The notes under the pieces are model-generated. The model saw nothing but the letters and a program-made list of their open reading frames with translations. It had not been told where the DNA came from and made no database searches. The position numbers and the translations under genes are program-made. Shown here in pieces: positions 34,938-49,300 of a stretch of 64,000 nucleotides of DNA (positions are counted from its first letter, which is position 1; each line of letters opens with the position of its first letter). Source of the DNA: Eremophila alpestris peregrina (lineage: Eukaryota > Chordata > Aves > Passeriformes > Alaudidae); assembly GCA_009792885.1 (NCBI GenBank), contig WMCF01000055.1, positions 4,188,848 through 4,252,847 on the forward strand, given 5' to 3'.

Positions 34938-37900
34938 CTGAGAGGCAATAGAAAAGGTGAAATGGAAGACTGCAGCTCTAGACCTCTTTGAAAAAAGGAA
35001 ACAGTGCTACAATTTTATTTTTCTCAAAAAGTAAAATCATGCTGAGAAGACTGTAGCATAGTTGAGTACAGTAGTGGTCTGAATAATCTGAAATATTTTT
35101 GGGCAGATATCAGAATATCTTGTGCAAGGAAAGCCTAAAATCACTTTCAAAAGGTGAAATACATAAGTAAATGAGAATCTAGTCCAGCAAGTCAACCCCG
35201 AAGTCTTTAAAATGTCCTGAGCTGAGACAATCCACCAATTAAAGGCTCTCCACTAATCATCCATTAAATAATTGCTTGTTACTTGCAGAGGCCCTGCACT
35301 CTTCTAATAAATTAACTCCTCCCAAAGTGGGGCAGATGTCCCAAAAGGCGTCAGCTTCCTTGCAAGTGAATAACAGCCTAGGACCTTCATCAGCCCCTGG
35401 TCACAAAAAAGGATGTCCTGGATGTGAACTGGCACTGTGACATTGCCTCAGACATGCAGTGAAAACCAGACTCAAGATGCTCCAGCCTGGAGCCCCAGGG
35501 CCAGGGACTGGTAATGCCTGAGTGGGCAGCCCAGTCAAACACAGTACCAGAGGTGTAGCAGCCCAGCCAGTTTGGCTTCTGAAAGATCACTGAACACTTT
35601 TGCCCACCCACACTGTGACTATCTTAATGTTAAAAGAAGGAGATTCCTCTCTGTTTTATCTTCCAGTTATTTTTTAAGGTGATGGCTATTAATAACAATT
35701 TCATTAAACTGCTCTCTGCTGAAGTTGCAGTGAGATGTTATTATTTTAAGGGATTTAAGTTTATTTAAACACCATGCTCTTGCAGTTCCAGCTGGCTGCT
35801 CATACAGAACCATAACTAAGATTTGCACACTTTACAGCCTGCGGATTAAGGGACTGCGGTGTTTTGCTGATTTGATGCACTTTAAAACAAAATATAGTAA
35901 CCCTTTTGGCAAAGTTGTCCAGCATTTTCTGATATTAGACTTTCTGAGCTGATCTGAGCATGCCTGTATTGCCAGCTTCATGTCTTCATTTATCTCTAAC
36001 TGATTTCCTACTCTTCACAATCAGAGAAAATATGTCTAATCTTTCCATCACCCCTGCCCTGAATAATAAAACACTTTCCTACTACTCAGCCCAGATTCTA
36101 ATCGTGCAGTCTACAAGGTCAATTTCAACGTGGAGCTGTAAATAGAGTAATGCACTGTGTTCAAGTAAAGAAAACATTTACAGAAAAGTCACCATATGGA
36201 GCCTATTTAGACAGATGATCTAATTATCATAATGCCCAATGAGCTGATGCAAGAAAGGTTTGAAAGCAAGATGCTTCTTTCTGGTGTTTGCCCTCCTGTC
36301 CATAGTAGAGGTGAAGTTGTTCTCTGAAACCCTGTGACTGATATGTTCTCACTTTACATGACAAGGTTTGTCATTTGTAAGCAAAGTCCCTTATTTATAA
36401 ATGAACTTTAAGTCCCAATGGATTGAATGACAAGAAATATAAGACTGGTTTTGTCAACTGAAGAGGCAATTTTGTGAAAGAAGCTGTTTTAAGAGAGAAG
36501 GAAGTGGAATGATTCTAACATTACAAGTGACAGCCAGATGTACATCAATATGCCTGATTTTTAACTAATCACTTTAAATCCATTTTATTGTGGATCAGAG
36601 CCTTCAGCTAATGACAGTCATGGACCCAAATATGCTGGTATGAAGAATATACAGGGCTAAAGAATGTGAAGATTTAAAGAGCTATAAAATAGCTTTTAAT
36701 AGCAACCAACACAATTCTATTGATACTGCAAACTCTCATTTTTAGCAGTCCATTTTACTCAAAGACATATACAAGGTTATTTATTAATTACTAGCAATAA
36801 CAAACTAAGTGAATTTCAGTCCAAAGCAGAACATTCTTGATTTAAAGAGTACTTTTGAGTATCAGTGATGTGTGGGTGGAAAGATCTGTCCTCAGGAGAG
36901 GAAGCTTTCAAGTCAGATAAAGATTCTGCAGAAGTAATTAAATGAATAATCAAGAATGCTCTCACATCTCACATGGAATTGTCAAGATAAAAATGTAACA
37001 TGAATATCCAGTTTTTTTTTATAATAATTCTTTTCAATCTTATCAACAATCCTGAAAAGCAACCTGGGTTGACATTTGATGAAAAATATACATTTTAGTA
37101 GATGTGTCCACCAAAAGTGAATGAAAGCAAGCAAAATTAATGAGAAGGGCTCAGCTGTCTGCTTTATACCTGGAAATTATCTGATCTTAAAGATATAAAC
37201 ATATATGGTAACTAGTCTAATTTCCATCACAAAAAGAGGAAAAGTAACTAGCATAATAAAATAAAGCTTTTAGTAGCGAAAAAAGGATTTTCCAGCACTG
37301 AGGAATTTTAGGCTATACAACCCTGAGTGGTCTTATTTGGGTGTGACAAATCAAAAAATCCACTTTCTCTATGCTTAAGAATTCCTAAAAGCTCTTTTCC
37401 TAAAATATACAATTATGGAAGAAAAGATTTTACATATCTACAATTTTGTAAAAATATTACTTCTAATCATTGCCTTTTTTCTTTGTAGTAGAAATATTAA
37501 TGTTTCAGTAAAAGCACCTGTTATTGATAGATGAAAATATTTACAAGAAGCATTCTTAAGCATTTTCAGCATATTACATACTTTATCCCTAATTTACATT
37601 CATCCCTACAGTTTTTTGTATGAAAACATTTAATTGGTTAGGCAAGTAATTTGTTTTTATAGCAACAGAGAGAAGTGCTTTGAGATATTTGGATCTTATA
37701 TAATAACTAAAAAGGGAATAAAACATTGGCAAGAGATGCACAAAATTGCTTTCATCTTTTATTTCCATACTTGCCAGCTTGCTGTACCCTTTGCAGAGAT
37801 CACAGTACCCAAATTCTATTACTCATGTTAGGATGATTCACAGTAGGGAAGCACTTTCCTATATTATTTTCATCAAAAGAAGCTTACATTTGAATATTAC

Positions 37901-39672
37901 CATTAGGCTGCTAATTTACACTTTGGAGAAAGGGTCAGGAGTATTCCATTTTTTTGATGAATGATATTAGCTTCAAAGAGAATTTTTCATAACTCTCATA
38001 ATTTTCCACTGTAGTTTTGACATCCCGTGCCATTGAATTATATATGATTTATAAAACAAAACTCTGAGAGAATAAATTTTTCAAGGCATTGAGATTTCTG
38101 GATTTCAGAATAGCCTTTGTTACTGTCATCAGAATGGAGGGTCTCACATCCCATATCGCATATCAAGCACCTTGATATACTTGGCATTTGATATTTATTT
38201 CGAATAGAAATGAAAGTAATCATATTTTCTACATTAACTTTCAAAAGTATACAGAGTCTCCATACCATAAAGGTATCCTTCAGACCTGTTCCTCCCTCCA
38301 AAATAAACTGAAATTATTTACAGGGTTCATACCACCAGTGGTTTTTCAAAAGACTGTAAAATATTGCTGCTGAGTACTACAAGTGGCATAGGAATCATCA
38401 TTCTGTTGAATTTGGACACTTTCTCATGAAGAAACATATTCGATCAGGAGCTCTTATAAAATAAGGGTCAAAATCTTTCACTTGATGAATTGATTGATGA
38501 TGGCAGCTGGTCCAGCTATGGTCCAGCTCAAGCAAAGAGAGGAGCTGAGTAAATATTTGCTGTGTGTTAAGGGAATTGTGAGGCACATAGAAGTGCCATA
38601 TGTGCTGACACTGAGGATAATGAGAATAAAGTATCATTTTATCTATCACATTGACATCAGGTCAGATCTTCCACCCTTGTAAATTGTTCTAGCTCCTTTG
38701 GCCATAATGAAGGTATGGGAAATGAGACTGCTTCAGATGATACGCCCCACATATTCTTTAATCCTGGAGAATGTTTGTTTCACTCAGGTAATTAATTACA
38801 GAAGAGACAACAGTCTTATCACGTGCCTTTTTCAATATACTTTCATAGGTAAAGAGCTTAATAACACAGTTAAATATTATTTCCATTGCATCTAATACTC
38901 ATTTACATTGCTAAGTGACATGAAAAATTGTCTGTTTAGAGTTCACTAAGGTTTGGGTGGGTTCTGCCATGAGTTTTGTTTTACCTCTCTTAAAATCAGG
39001 ATGGAATAAGAATGAGGATGAAAAAAACAAACAGTGATATCTGATCAAAAACACAGGAATAATTCCCAGACAGATGTCTTACCTGTTGAGATGGAGTTAT
39101 AGGAAGACAAATCCAGTCAAACAAGTGAAAAGGCTTCTTAAGTATACAAAAGGTACTTTTGTTACCAGAAACAATGACCTGCTACTTAATATGAAAGCAG
39201 CCAGAGCTTGGCACGTTTCACAAATGGTTTTTCAAAGACTGTTTCAGCTCATGTCTTGCTAGCTCCCTACCCACACAGAATATATCTGGACTGAAGAGCC
39301 ATGGGCCATTTCTCTTTTGGACCAGCATGTTTTCTTATACGATATCCGGGTAATGTGAAGATGTGGCGAACCAGAGTATTTCTCTGGTTCTCCTGGGTGG
39401 CTAGGAGTCTGGACAGGGGGGGTGATCCTCCCTGGCCTGTGCCTGAAACAGTGGAGGTTTTGGGTCTCAGCCCATGGCAAAAGCACTGTCACGGTTGTCT
39501 GAGGATTTGGAGGTCACAAGGGTTTGATTTGTGTGATTTTTGTTATGTCACTGGGTGTGTAGAAGTAGTTTTATATTTTATTACATAGACATGACTAGAA
39601 TTAAGATGGTGGCAGATCAATTGATAAGAGTCACATTTTCCTGTCTTTCTCTTCCTCTTCCTCTTTGCAAAG
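34938..39672. other. AT-rich non-coding DNA, nothing firmly recognised
   Basis: No gene supported. The last part (about 39250-39672) is GC-richer with a long frame on + that has no family motif; it runs into the assembly gap and may be part of a retroelement that could not be assembled. Confidence 0.5.
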
Positions 39673-40177
39673 NNNNNNNNNNNNNNNNNNNNNNNNNNNN
39701 NNNNNNNNNNNNNNNNNNNNNNNNNNNNNNNNNNNNNNNNNNNNNNNNNNNNNNNNNNNNNNNNNNNNNNNNNNNNNNNNNNNNNNNNNNNNNNNNNNNN
39801 NNNNNNNNNNNNNNNNNNNNNNNNNNNNNNNNNNNNNNNNNNNNNNNNNNNNNNNNNNNNNNNNNNNNNNNNNNNNNNNNNNNNNNNNNNNNNNNNNNNN
39901 NNNNNNNNNNNNNNNNNNNNNNNNNNNNNNNNNNNNNNNNNNNNNNNNNNNNNNNNNNNNNNNNNNNNNNNNNNNNNNNNNNNNNNNNNNNNNNNNNNNN
40001 NNNNNNNNNNNNNNNNNNNNNNNNNNNNNNNNNNNNNNNNNNNNNNNNNNNNNNNNNNNNNNNNNNNNNNNNNNNNNNNNNNNNNNNNNNNNNNNNNNNN
40101 NNNNNNNNNNNNNNNNNNNNNNNNNNNNNNNNNNNNNNNNNNNNNNNNNNNNNNNNNNNNNNNNNNNNNNNNNNNNN
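39673..40177. other. Assembly gap (505 N)
   Basis: An unbroken run of N. The left flank is a pyrimidine-rich tract (CTTTCTCTTCCTCTTCCTCT) and the right flank starts with AAAAAAGAAAG, so low-complexity or repeat sequence probably stopped the assembly. The true content and length are unknown. Confidence 0.99.
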
Positions 40178-43100
40178 AAAAAAGAAAGCTGGCAAAGCCT
40201 TCAGGCTAGAATCAATGTTTGTTTATAAGCCAGATAAACTAGTTTATCTTGGTTTTGTTTTTTATTTCCTTTAAAGTGGAAGATGTGGGGGGACACAGCT
40301 GGGCGTGCCTACCTATGCCTGCCTGATGTGACCATCACACTTTTATTTCTGTGTCTCTTGGTCCATTTAAATGATCCCTGATCTCAATCCCTGTGTGTCA
40401 TTTCTAACAACCTCTGATTTCTGTCCCTTCCTTTGCCTTCAGTTTCTTCATCTTTCTTTCTGTAGCCTTGACCAATTCCCAGTGTTATTCTTCCCTCACC
40501 ACCACCTCATTCCAGTGTACAGATTCACCCTATGACCCAAATGCTAGTGTCTGGCCCATGGAAAAATTGTGGCACATATCGACTGTTGGATATGTGTCAT
40601 TTCTTTAATCTTGCCTTCAGGTCTGTACTTCTCTTGTGCTGATGGCTTTGCAGTCCTCTGTTAAGCCATAATATGTGATTAAAAAGCATATATTGCTGTG
40701 AGGGACAGCATTACTTGGATTCTCTAGACACTGGCTGCAGGTGCATTTTCTTTCTTTCATTACACCAAATTGCTCAGTGCTGAAGTGGGACAAATCAAAC
40801 AAGGGAAAATGTTCTTCTCTGGCTTACCACTGTCAATAACATTGCACCTGAAGAGGAAATCATACTGGTGAGATGACAGCATTCAGAAAGATAAAAAATA
40901 TTTGGAAGGAGTTCTAGGTGGTAGGTGGATCTCATAATCTTGTACTAAGTGATACACACAAGCAAATTTAATCTCATTTCTACACTTTCAAAACATGCAT
41001 TCCTTAATTTTCATGTATCAAACCTGTCCCTCTGTTCCCCTCCTGAGTGCAGTAGAAGATAAACAGACATGCTTCTGGGTGAAATGTTCTGGGTAATGGC
41101 TTAAACATTGCTAGGAAGGAGATTTGCCCGTTATGGCTAAACTGAATAAAGAGGCTGAGACCACCCAAGCCCACCCCTCCTTCACCTGACTGCAGCTTTG
41201 GGCAGGGACCTGAGCTGCCCAACAGAACCTGAGATACCATAAAGGTGACACTATGGTTCTATTACCTCTGGTCTAGGAACAAGGAAACAAGACTAAGGCA
41301 GGACCATGTACCCACAAGAAAGCCAAACCCAGAAGCTGTCCTGAAAATCAGCTTGGCCCAGGCTCAGGCTGGGAGAGGCCATAGCCCACGGGCTCATCTG
41401 CTGAGGCCAGGTTTGCACACACTCCCCTACAACCAGGAAGGGAGGAGGAGAGTTCTGGGGCTGTGCTGTGCCCTCTTGTCACAGGCAGTGAATACCCATC
41501 CTCCATCACAAAAACTGGCTCAGCTGTAAAATCCCTGGGAAGGCCACATTCTAGAGGCATCTCTTAAAAAACTTTAATATTTGGATATTAACACTGGGAC
41601 ACTGTAAATTCTGAACAAAGTAAATACACATGCCTCATGTATCCAGAACCTTGGATCCCAGCAATAGCACATCACCAGGATTGGCACATGTAAGATCAGA
41701 AATCCTTATGAACTTATCCCTACCGTGTATCAGAGAGCATTGCAAAAGCTTTTCTTGGCAATAACAAGCCTAGAGCAGGAGCCACTGAAAAAAAATAAAA
41801 GTCTTTAAGAAAGTTTAAAATTTATGAAAGGGTACGTGATCTATTTAGGCAAGAGTTTAGTGACTAGTTTTGAAGAGGTCAGGTATGCCTATGCTTGATG
41901 GCATGCAATAACAAATTTATTTGTATCTGTGCATTGAGATAAATAGCAGAAGAAAGATTTACAGGAATTTATACCCAAAGGTCTAAATGTCCCTGAGATT
42001 GTCTTACAGAACCAAAGACAACTGGAGCCAGAAAGAAATTTGTCTATCTGATGGATGTGGTCTTTTAAAAAACCCATCATATTAAAAATTTTATGTCTGA
42101 AAATACTGTTCCATCAAACACTGTGTAAAAAACATCATCTCAAATTGCTGAAAATATCCAAAATTAATATATCTGGAGAAGTGTTAATAATAAAGTGTAT
42201 CTTACTTAATATATAACAAAGCCTTTTTAAATATCAATCTTATTTGATACTTTACAACTTTTCTGACCCCTAACTCCCTAAGTTTTCAAATTCCACTTTG
42301 TTCAAAAGGCAACATTGCTGCAATCAAAGATCTGCTTCACAACTCTAATGGTCGTATGTTGTCCTTTATTGCATATTATGCCTGTTTCTTTACAGGGTAA
42401 ATTTGGCAAGGGACTTGTTATCAAGTAGACAATCATGTTTCCTGAACATGCTCTCTTCAGTACAATATTACCAATAGCCCTTTCAAGGAAAACCTCACAC
42501 TCACCTTTGGCCCGTTTTGTTAAATTAATTATATAAAGGCTACAACTCCCCTCTGGAGAGCAATAATGGCTTTACCAGTCAGCAGTTGAAATATTTCATT
42601 AAACTACTCTCAAACCTTTGAAGCTCATCTTAAAATAAGCCATTTTTATAAATACTAATTAAGTAATATATTTTGAGGGAAGGAGTTGGAAATGAGTACA
42701 CAATTACCACAAAAGCAAAAGATAAATGTTCAATTTACATTCAGCAGGAGGTGATGCTTGATGTTCCATTAAGAGACATTAAACCTCTTGGCTAATTGTA
42801 AGAATCAAGTGAAGGAAGAAATTTTTTTGTGAGCTCAATGGGACATTGATTAAGCCAAAATATTAAGACCTCCATTCCCAGTGCGGGTGAAGTATTTAAG
42901 TTCAAGAAAAAGAGTGACTCTTGTTTTATTTAGCTGGACTCCAATAGATTTAGCTCGATTTCAATAGATTACACTGGAAATATTCATTCTGCTAAAACTT
43001 CAAATTGAAATATATTTTCCTTTGTCCTTCTATATCTCCTTAATAAATAGGAATAAAAAAAATACCTGCAACCAAAAGCACTTTTCTATTAAAAACTATG

Positions 43101-45982
43101 ATATCAAACTTCTGCATGGGAGAGACATCATGTTGTTTTGTTTCATCTAAAATCATCACTGTTTTTGGTTGTTTGTATTTCTATACAAACTCTTTACTAT
43201 ATTTTACTCTGAGGATATTAAGATGCAAGAAACATAACCTCTCTTTATATTTGGCCACCGCACAAACACTTCAAAATATATCTAGAAGATAGCACTATAA
43301 GGGTCCAGAAATCCCAGTTTTCTAATATTTTCTTTTAATTAAGATACATGAAATCAAGTTTTACAACACTCAAAAAGTGAGTAATGAAAGGAAGAGTAAG
43401 CATTATATCTTGAAATAGAAAAGAATATTTACAGCGCCTTTAATTTCATCTATCATTATGTCCAAACTTCAGGAAAACATTTTGTCTTCAAAATTTTAAG
43501 ACTCTTTTCAAATATAAGTCCTTTAACTGTTCTTTGTGGATCCTACAAGAAGTAAACAAAGAAAGTTTCATCTCCTTTGGAGTGACTCTTCTTTTCACAC
43601 TTTAAATAGCAGAGGGAAATAAAGAACACTACAGAAAAGTACCTTACTGAAAGTATGAGCAGAAAGCTTTTACAACTGGAAACAAAATGAGTACAAGTTT
43701 GGTTTTTCAGATGAAATGTCAGAGAGGTCAAATTTATCTTGTAGAAGCATGAGGGGATTAATGGAAAAGGAGTTCTTGCTTTCAACAGGTTTTCACCAAA
43801 TGGTTTCCCAAATGCTACATTAGCATCACTAAAAGAATGACACTGGCAGTAGTGGTGGCCATTTTAGGATATGGTGTACACTTTTTCTTTGGTTGGTTTT
43901 TTGGTTTTTGGAGTTTTTTTTCCTTCTAGAATTCTTTTAAATTACAAGTCTGTGTAGGTCTATAACTCAAATATTTTAGCTTGAAAAGGCGCACAAGCAT
44001 CACCTTCCTCTCTTATAGAGATATAGCCCTACAAAATTTAAATTGTGAGTAAAGTAGAATGAGAAATCAGAAACAATAGTCTTACTAGTATAATGCAAAT
44101 TTTAGCTGCTTAAAATGATCAAAGCATTTAGTTCCCAAATCAGGTGCCGGAAACAGGCTTCAGCTTTTAATTATAATAATGTCACACCAACAATACAAAA
44201 ATAAAAAGACAGAAGAGACCTGCATAGCCTATACCTTTATTTTGATTTCCAATATCTGTGACGACTGAAATTAGATGACCTCTTTCAAACTAAAAAACTC
44301 TTCTCTATTGGGAATATTTTGCACATTAAATTTTCCTCACAAAATAGCAATTTTGCATTTATGTATTTCACCAATTGGTTGTTGGCTGTCACAAATGTTA
44401 CAAGAACTTCTTTTCATGTGAGGTTTTATCTTCATCTTGAATATATTTGTGTAATCCTTCTAGGAATCCCACAAAGATCCCAAATGGACATATTGAAGAA
44501 ATAAGTCTTCCTTTTCTCTAACTGAATGAATATGCTGACCACAAACAAATCATATTCTGACAATCTCTTAGCTTGACAGAAAGAATAATATTTTTTGAGG
44601 AAGACTTCCAAAACCAGAATGACTTTAAAGATTCTGTCTCTGACCTCATTACATGAAAACAGGGTATATTTTTTCTGACAGATGTGTATGGATTTTATCT
44701 TTCTCCCCTGGTAATCATTCAGAATTAAATTTTGCACTATTCACAGAAATGTAAATAGTGGAAAGCTTTACTGCTCACAAAAGCAAGAATGTAAAGTTTA
44801 GCATTTTATTCCTTCTTAACTTGAAAAACTCCTTGACTATGACTTAGCAAGACTTGCTTTTAAATGCTCGATGTGAGACTTCCTACAGTAGAAATATAGA
44901 GCAGAGAGAGCTGTTAACAGATTTATAGAATCAACAAACTAGAAAGATGGATTAGAAATGTCTTATTTTGGATGTCGAACTGGTACAGAAAAACAGAACT
45001 AAGACTGGAAGATTCTGGGGCCAGTGGTGATGCTGAAAGCAATAATGGGTGTCAGCTGAGAGATGTAAATAATGGATGCCATTAAAAAATGCTTTAGATT
45101 TGAATACTATACTCAATTTATTAAATTGACTCAAATGTCGAGATCCTTGCCTTTTGAAGAAAACCATAATAATAGTAATTTCCCTTCAAGGAGAGGAAAG
45201 CACTGCCCTCAAAAGAAATGCTCTTGTTACAGAAATTATTGATTATAATAGATTTGTCTAAAACGCCTTCTTACTCAGGACTGATTGATCAATAAATGAA
45301 CCCAAATCATGCTTGTTCCTTTCTTTTGCTGCTAAATTATTAATTTTAGATGTCATGTTCATTACAGAAGTTCTAATTTTTTATAAAAGCCTTCCCTAGG
45401 ACATTATCAAAATTGCAAAAAACTCATAGCCATGTGGTTTGGTTGTTTCTATATTCTACATAGTCTAAGTGTTTTCTCACACAAATGTTGAAATTACTTT
45501 ATTTATTGTCTGTTTATTTGTTTGTGTTTCTTCAGTTTCAACACATTTAGATAGTTCTTTCAAGAATATTAATTAATTAGCCTTTCAGATCTCATTAAAA
45601 TCCTTGTTTTGCCCAGTTTATATGCCAATAGTGGTTCTGTGGATCATATTTGTAATGATTTACTAAGCATCCAAATACTTAATGTCATATGTGCTGCTGT
45701 TAATCTACTTCTTTTTCATGTACTGCTGCTTTAATCAATGGATAAGAGACAGATTTTAAAACACGTCAACTTGGATACAAAACACATCCATAATTATATC
45801 CGGGGTTTCATGAACTCACCACAAAAACAGAAAAGGAGGCTGGTTTTCAAGGGGAACCATAAGCAGTACACGGGTACTGTGGTTGATGGTGGGTAATAAT
45901 TGCTAAACTGAGTCATAGTCCTGACTCAGGTCATAAATGGATTTTGCTAAAGACCAACATATTCCTAAATATGCTTGCTAAA
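40178..45982. other. AT-rich non-coding DNA, nothing firmly recognised
   Basis: An 18-bp perfect palindrome (AGATAAACTAGTTTATCT) lies at 40232-40249. The GC-richer block at about 41010-41560 includes AATAAA near 41146 and may be a degraded LTR, but no borders could be set. The rest is AT-rich without genes. Confidence 0.5.
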
Positions 45983-46069
45983 GAATAAAGCACAGATTTG
46001 ACAGGAATGTCTCTTATACACATCTAGATGTGTATAAGAGACAGGAATAAAGCACAGATTTGACAGGAA
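45983..46069. repeat. 25-bp direct duplication around a synthetic insert
   Basis: GAATAAAGCACAGATTTGAC plus AGGAA occurs at 45983-46007 and again, identical, at 46045-46069. The only sequence between the copies is the adapter at 46008-46044. The native genome most likely carries one copy. Confidence 0.95.
46008..46044. other. Tn5 mosaic-end junction adapter (assembly artefact)
   Basis: The sequence is TGTCTCTTATACACATCT (46008-46025) followed directly by AGATGTGTATAAGAGACAG (46026-46044). These are two head-to-head copies of the engineered 19-base Tn5 mosaic end used in Nextera kits, in the arrangement of the mate-pair circularisation junction, lacking only the first C. The mosaic end is a laboratory hybrid sequence, so natural occurrence as a perfect inverted pair in bird DNA is not credible. 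Confidence 0.97.
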
Positions 46070-46180
46070 CACTAGAGCATCGCTTCATGGCAGGATACTT
46101 TTCCAGAGGCCTGCTGGCTGAGGAAGGCAGTTAAGACTTTACAGCAACTGAAAGAGAACGTAAAAGCTCTGATGGTAAAT

Positions 46181-46378
46181 TATAGAATCATAGAATACAA
46201 TCAGTTGGAAGGGATCCACAAGGATCATCAATATCTAATTCCTGGCCCTGCATAGGACAGCCACAAGAATCACACCAAGTACCTGACAGCATTGTCCAAG
46301 TGCTTCTTGAACTCTGTCAGACTTGATGCCGTGACCACTTCCCTGAGGAGCCCAAGTTCCAGTGCCCAAGCAGTATAT
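46181..46378 (-). mobile_element. CR1 LINE 3' end, truncated
   Basis: The + strand begins TATAGAATCATAGAATACA, the complement of the CR1 3'-terminal ATTCTRTG repeat, followed by GTTGGAAGGGATC, CCTGCATAGGACAGCC, TTGTCCAAGTGCTTCTTGAA and GATGCCGTGACCACTTCCCT, all typical of CR1 3' regions in reverse. The element therefore lies on the minus strand with its 3' end at 46181 and is 5'-truncated near 46378, where a short TA-repeat follows. It holds no open frame. Confidence 0.9.
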
Positions 46379-49300
46379 ATATACCTGTAACAGATCAAGA
46401 AAATATAAATAAGCCTAAATAGACATAAAGATAGCAAAAAAAAAATTCCCAACAGTTATAAGTCCTTGGATACCTCTCTGGTCAACCTCTGACACCAAAA
46501 AAGAGAAAGACACCTTTACCTCTGAGCATGCCTGATGAACCATGGAATGTCAGCAAAAAAGTTATGACATCAATCAACAAAAGAGAAAAGATCACTATTT
46601 TAATACTGTCTTTTTATCCAGTTCAAATGTCAAACACACTGAATTTATTTGGTCGGTTTTGCTGCTTTTCAAACAATTTATCAAGACGCAAAAGTATCAC
46701 CAAAGAAATGTCAATTTCATTAACAGAAGAAAAAAATATTAAGGTTACAGATATGTAAAAGATATTTTAAAACAAATTTTAAATTATTACATATAAGATG
46801 TGAAACAATCAAATTTTTATTTTTTACCTAACAGATAAAAGGTTTATTCACATGAAAATTCAACATTGCAGCTTCCTGCTGAATAAAGAAGAGTAGTATT
46901 ACAGCTTTTTAAAAACATCTTTGCAGCTCTCAGAAACAGTAAGCTATCACTACACAAGCAATTCAATTAATCTTTTCAGATTTAATAACTATCTTCTGTA
47001 ATGATCATAGCTGTGAGAGAGGAAGACACAAAGTGTTTAATTTTATTGCAGTATTTACACTCTGTTTCACTCTGCCACCCCATTAATTTATAACCTATAT
47101 GTTCAAGACAGAAAAAAGGAAGCAAACTCAATTATAAGCTATGCAACATAAGGCATATTCCAAAAATGGGTTTCATATTCTTAAATATATAACACTAACA
47201 ATTTAGGGCCAGAAAAATCTATTTTATGTAAAGATTGGGACTAGACTTAGTCCTGTATTTCAACTACAGCCCTTTGTGGAAACTGTTTCAAGATCAGCAA
47301 CCCAAGAAATCAGATTGAAGAGAACCCATGTGTGAAAACTGTCCTCTGCAAGTCCTTAATACAGAGGAACAGAGCCTTAATACAGGCAAAGTTGGACTCT
47401 GCAGTAGTTCTGGCTCATTCTCCAGCAGCAAAGATGAAAATATTCATCTTATCTGTAACAAACTACAATTTGTGACCAGTTCATATATCATCTAGCCTAG
47501 AGTCAACAATCTTCTACATATCTGGGATGTATTTTTTCTCACACCTACACACGTAGAATGACTGCAATTAGTAAAGAAAAATTACATTGCAGTCTCACTA
47601 CTGTTCACAGCTTCCTATGAAGCACTGCTACCTGAATTTGCCTTTCCATGTCTCCTGCCATGCCCTTCTGTCCTTCTGCCCTCCACCTCTTGTGTTACTT
47701 GTGTCTCCTCAAACACAGTACTCCTCACTCTTTCACTCCTCAGCTTTCACTTTCCCAGGGTACTCTGTCCAGAGGAGGAATGGTGCTGACTTCTGATTAA
47801 CCACTTGTGCCAAAAGATTATCCCAACCAGACAAATCCACTTATCCATCCTCATTGGACACATGGGATCAGTTCCAGGCACTTCTGCAAGCAAATGCAGC
47901 AGAATCACAGGACAAAAGCATCCCACAGACTTTCAGTCACCTTTGAGGTAGCCTTTTGACAAACCTTACTCTTGACAAATATCACAATTTCAACTAGACT
48001 GAGTCTGTGCTGCACAGAGACTTCTGGAACAGTATCTCTCATCCCCAGAATGGTTTCAGGGCAGATGAGGAGGAAGCTGATGAGAAGAACTGATAATTCA
48101 TTCAGATGGGAGAAAAGCTCCAAAGCTTTGAATTCAGTAAAATATTTGAAAAACAGTCCCTACACACAGCTCTGTGCAGCTGTGAGCTGGAACAGAGGGT
48201 CCAAAGTATGATGTACTCATCAACTCCTTTCTGAAAGCAGCAATATCAGGCAGTTCTGTGAGAGATCATCAATAAAACTCTTTGATGTGATGTCTATTGC
48301 CAGCAGCTCACTTAAGTGACTCACTTTCATTCCAAATATCCAATAAAGCTTAGATTAGAATTAGATGTAGATACAAGAAATTACAGCAATGATTTTTGAG
48401 TTCCTGCCAAAAAAGAAATAACTGTAACTCAGAGAGGAGACAACAAAAAGAAATATGAAGTAAGGATTGCTCTTCATATTTTGTAGTGGAAAAAATGGGA
48501 GGTGTGAAAAAACATGGCATAGGTTCAAAATTAAAAAAAAAATAGCTCTTTCATGAAGCAGTATGTATTGCACTGTGGAGCTCAATTCAGTTTTAGAAGC
48601 TGGCAGAGATTCAAAGAGCAAATAGAACGTTTATCTGGGAAAGGGCGTTTAGGACAAGGGCATCCCCTCTAGCTCCAGAAGCCTTGAAGATGAGAGGCTA
48701 TTCTATGAGCATAATTGTGTGTCTTGACTTTACAGCCTTCCCTAAACTTCCTGAACAGTTTGTTGCTATAGGAAACAGAATGGCCCAGAAGAAAGTCATT
48801 GATACCATGTGCTGCTCTCATGCTTCGAAATTCAATGAAATGAACTTACTGTGTTTCACACATTTGACAATAACAACCTTCTCATACAGCAAACAAGTGC
48901 CCCAAGCAATTTGTTGCTCCTTGCCTCTTTATATCACCTTTGCTCAATGGACATTTTGGAGCATAGTGATATCCTGTAAGCAAATCACCCAGTCTGGTTA
49001 TCTAAGTTTATATAAGTTATGTAAAATCAGGGTTGACTCGGCTTCTTTAGGAGACCGATGATTTACTTTTCACTTCAGAGCTATGATGGTACACAGTTTG
49101 CAAGGAAAGGAAATTCAAGATATCTTGTGCATAATCCCAGCTGAAGAATGATCTGCAAAGATACAAAAAAAAAAAAAAATCCTACCATCAAAAGGAGGAC
49201 AAAGGTATCAAAAAAAAAAAATCACAGGAGGATAGTCTTCCTAGCCTTTCACTAGGAAGAATATATAATCCCCTATCATAGCAAATACAAGTCTAATACA

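Noticed and set aside
39540..40274. Open frames of 187-244 residues
   Set aside because: Most of their length is the N gap, so the frame is an artefact of translating N.
41004..41560. Firm LTR or gene call for the GC-richer block
   Set aside because: An AATAAA is present, but no terminal repeats or target duplication could be found and the frames carry no motif.
46008..46044. Natural Tn5 or bacterial transposon insertion
   Set aside because: The ends are the engineered mosaic form, there is no transposase or cargo between them, and the two ends face each other directly as in a library adapter.
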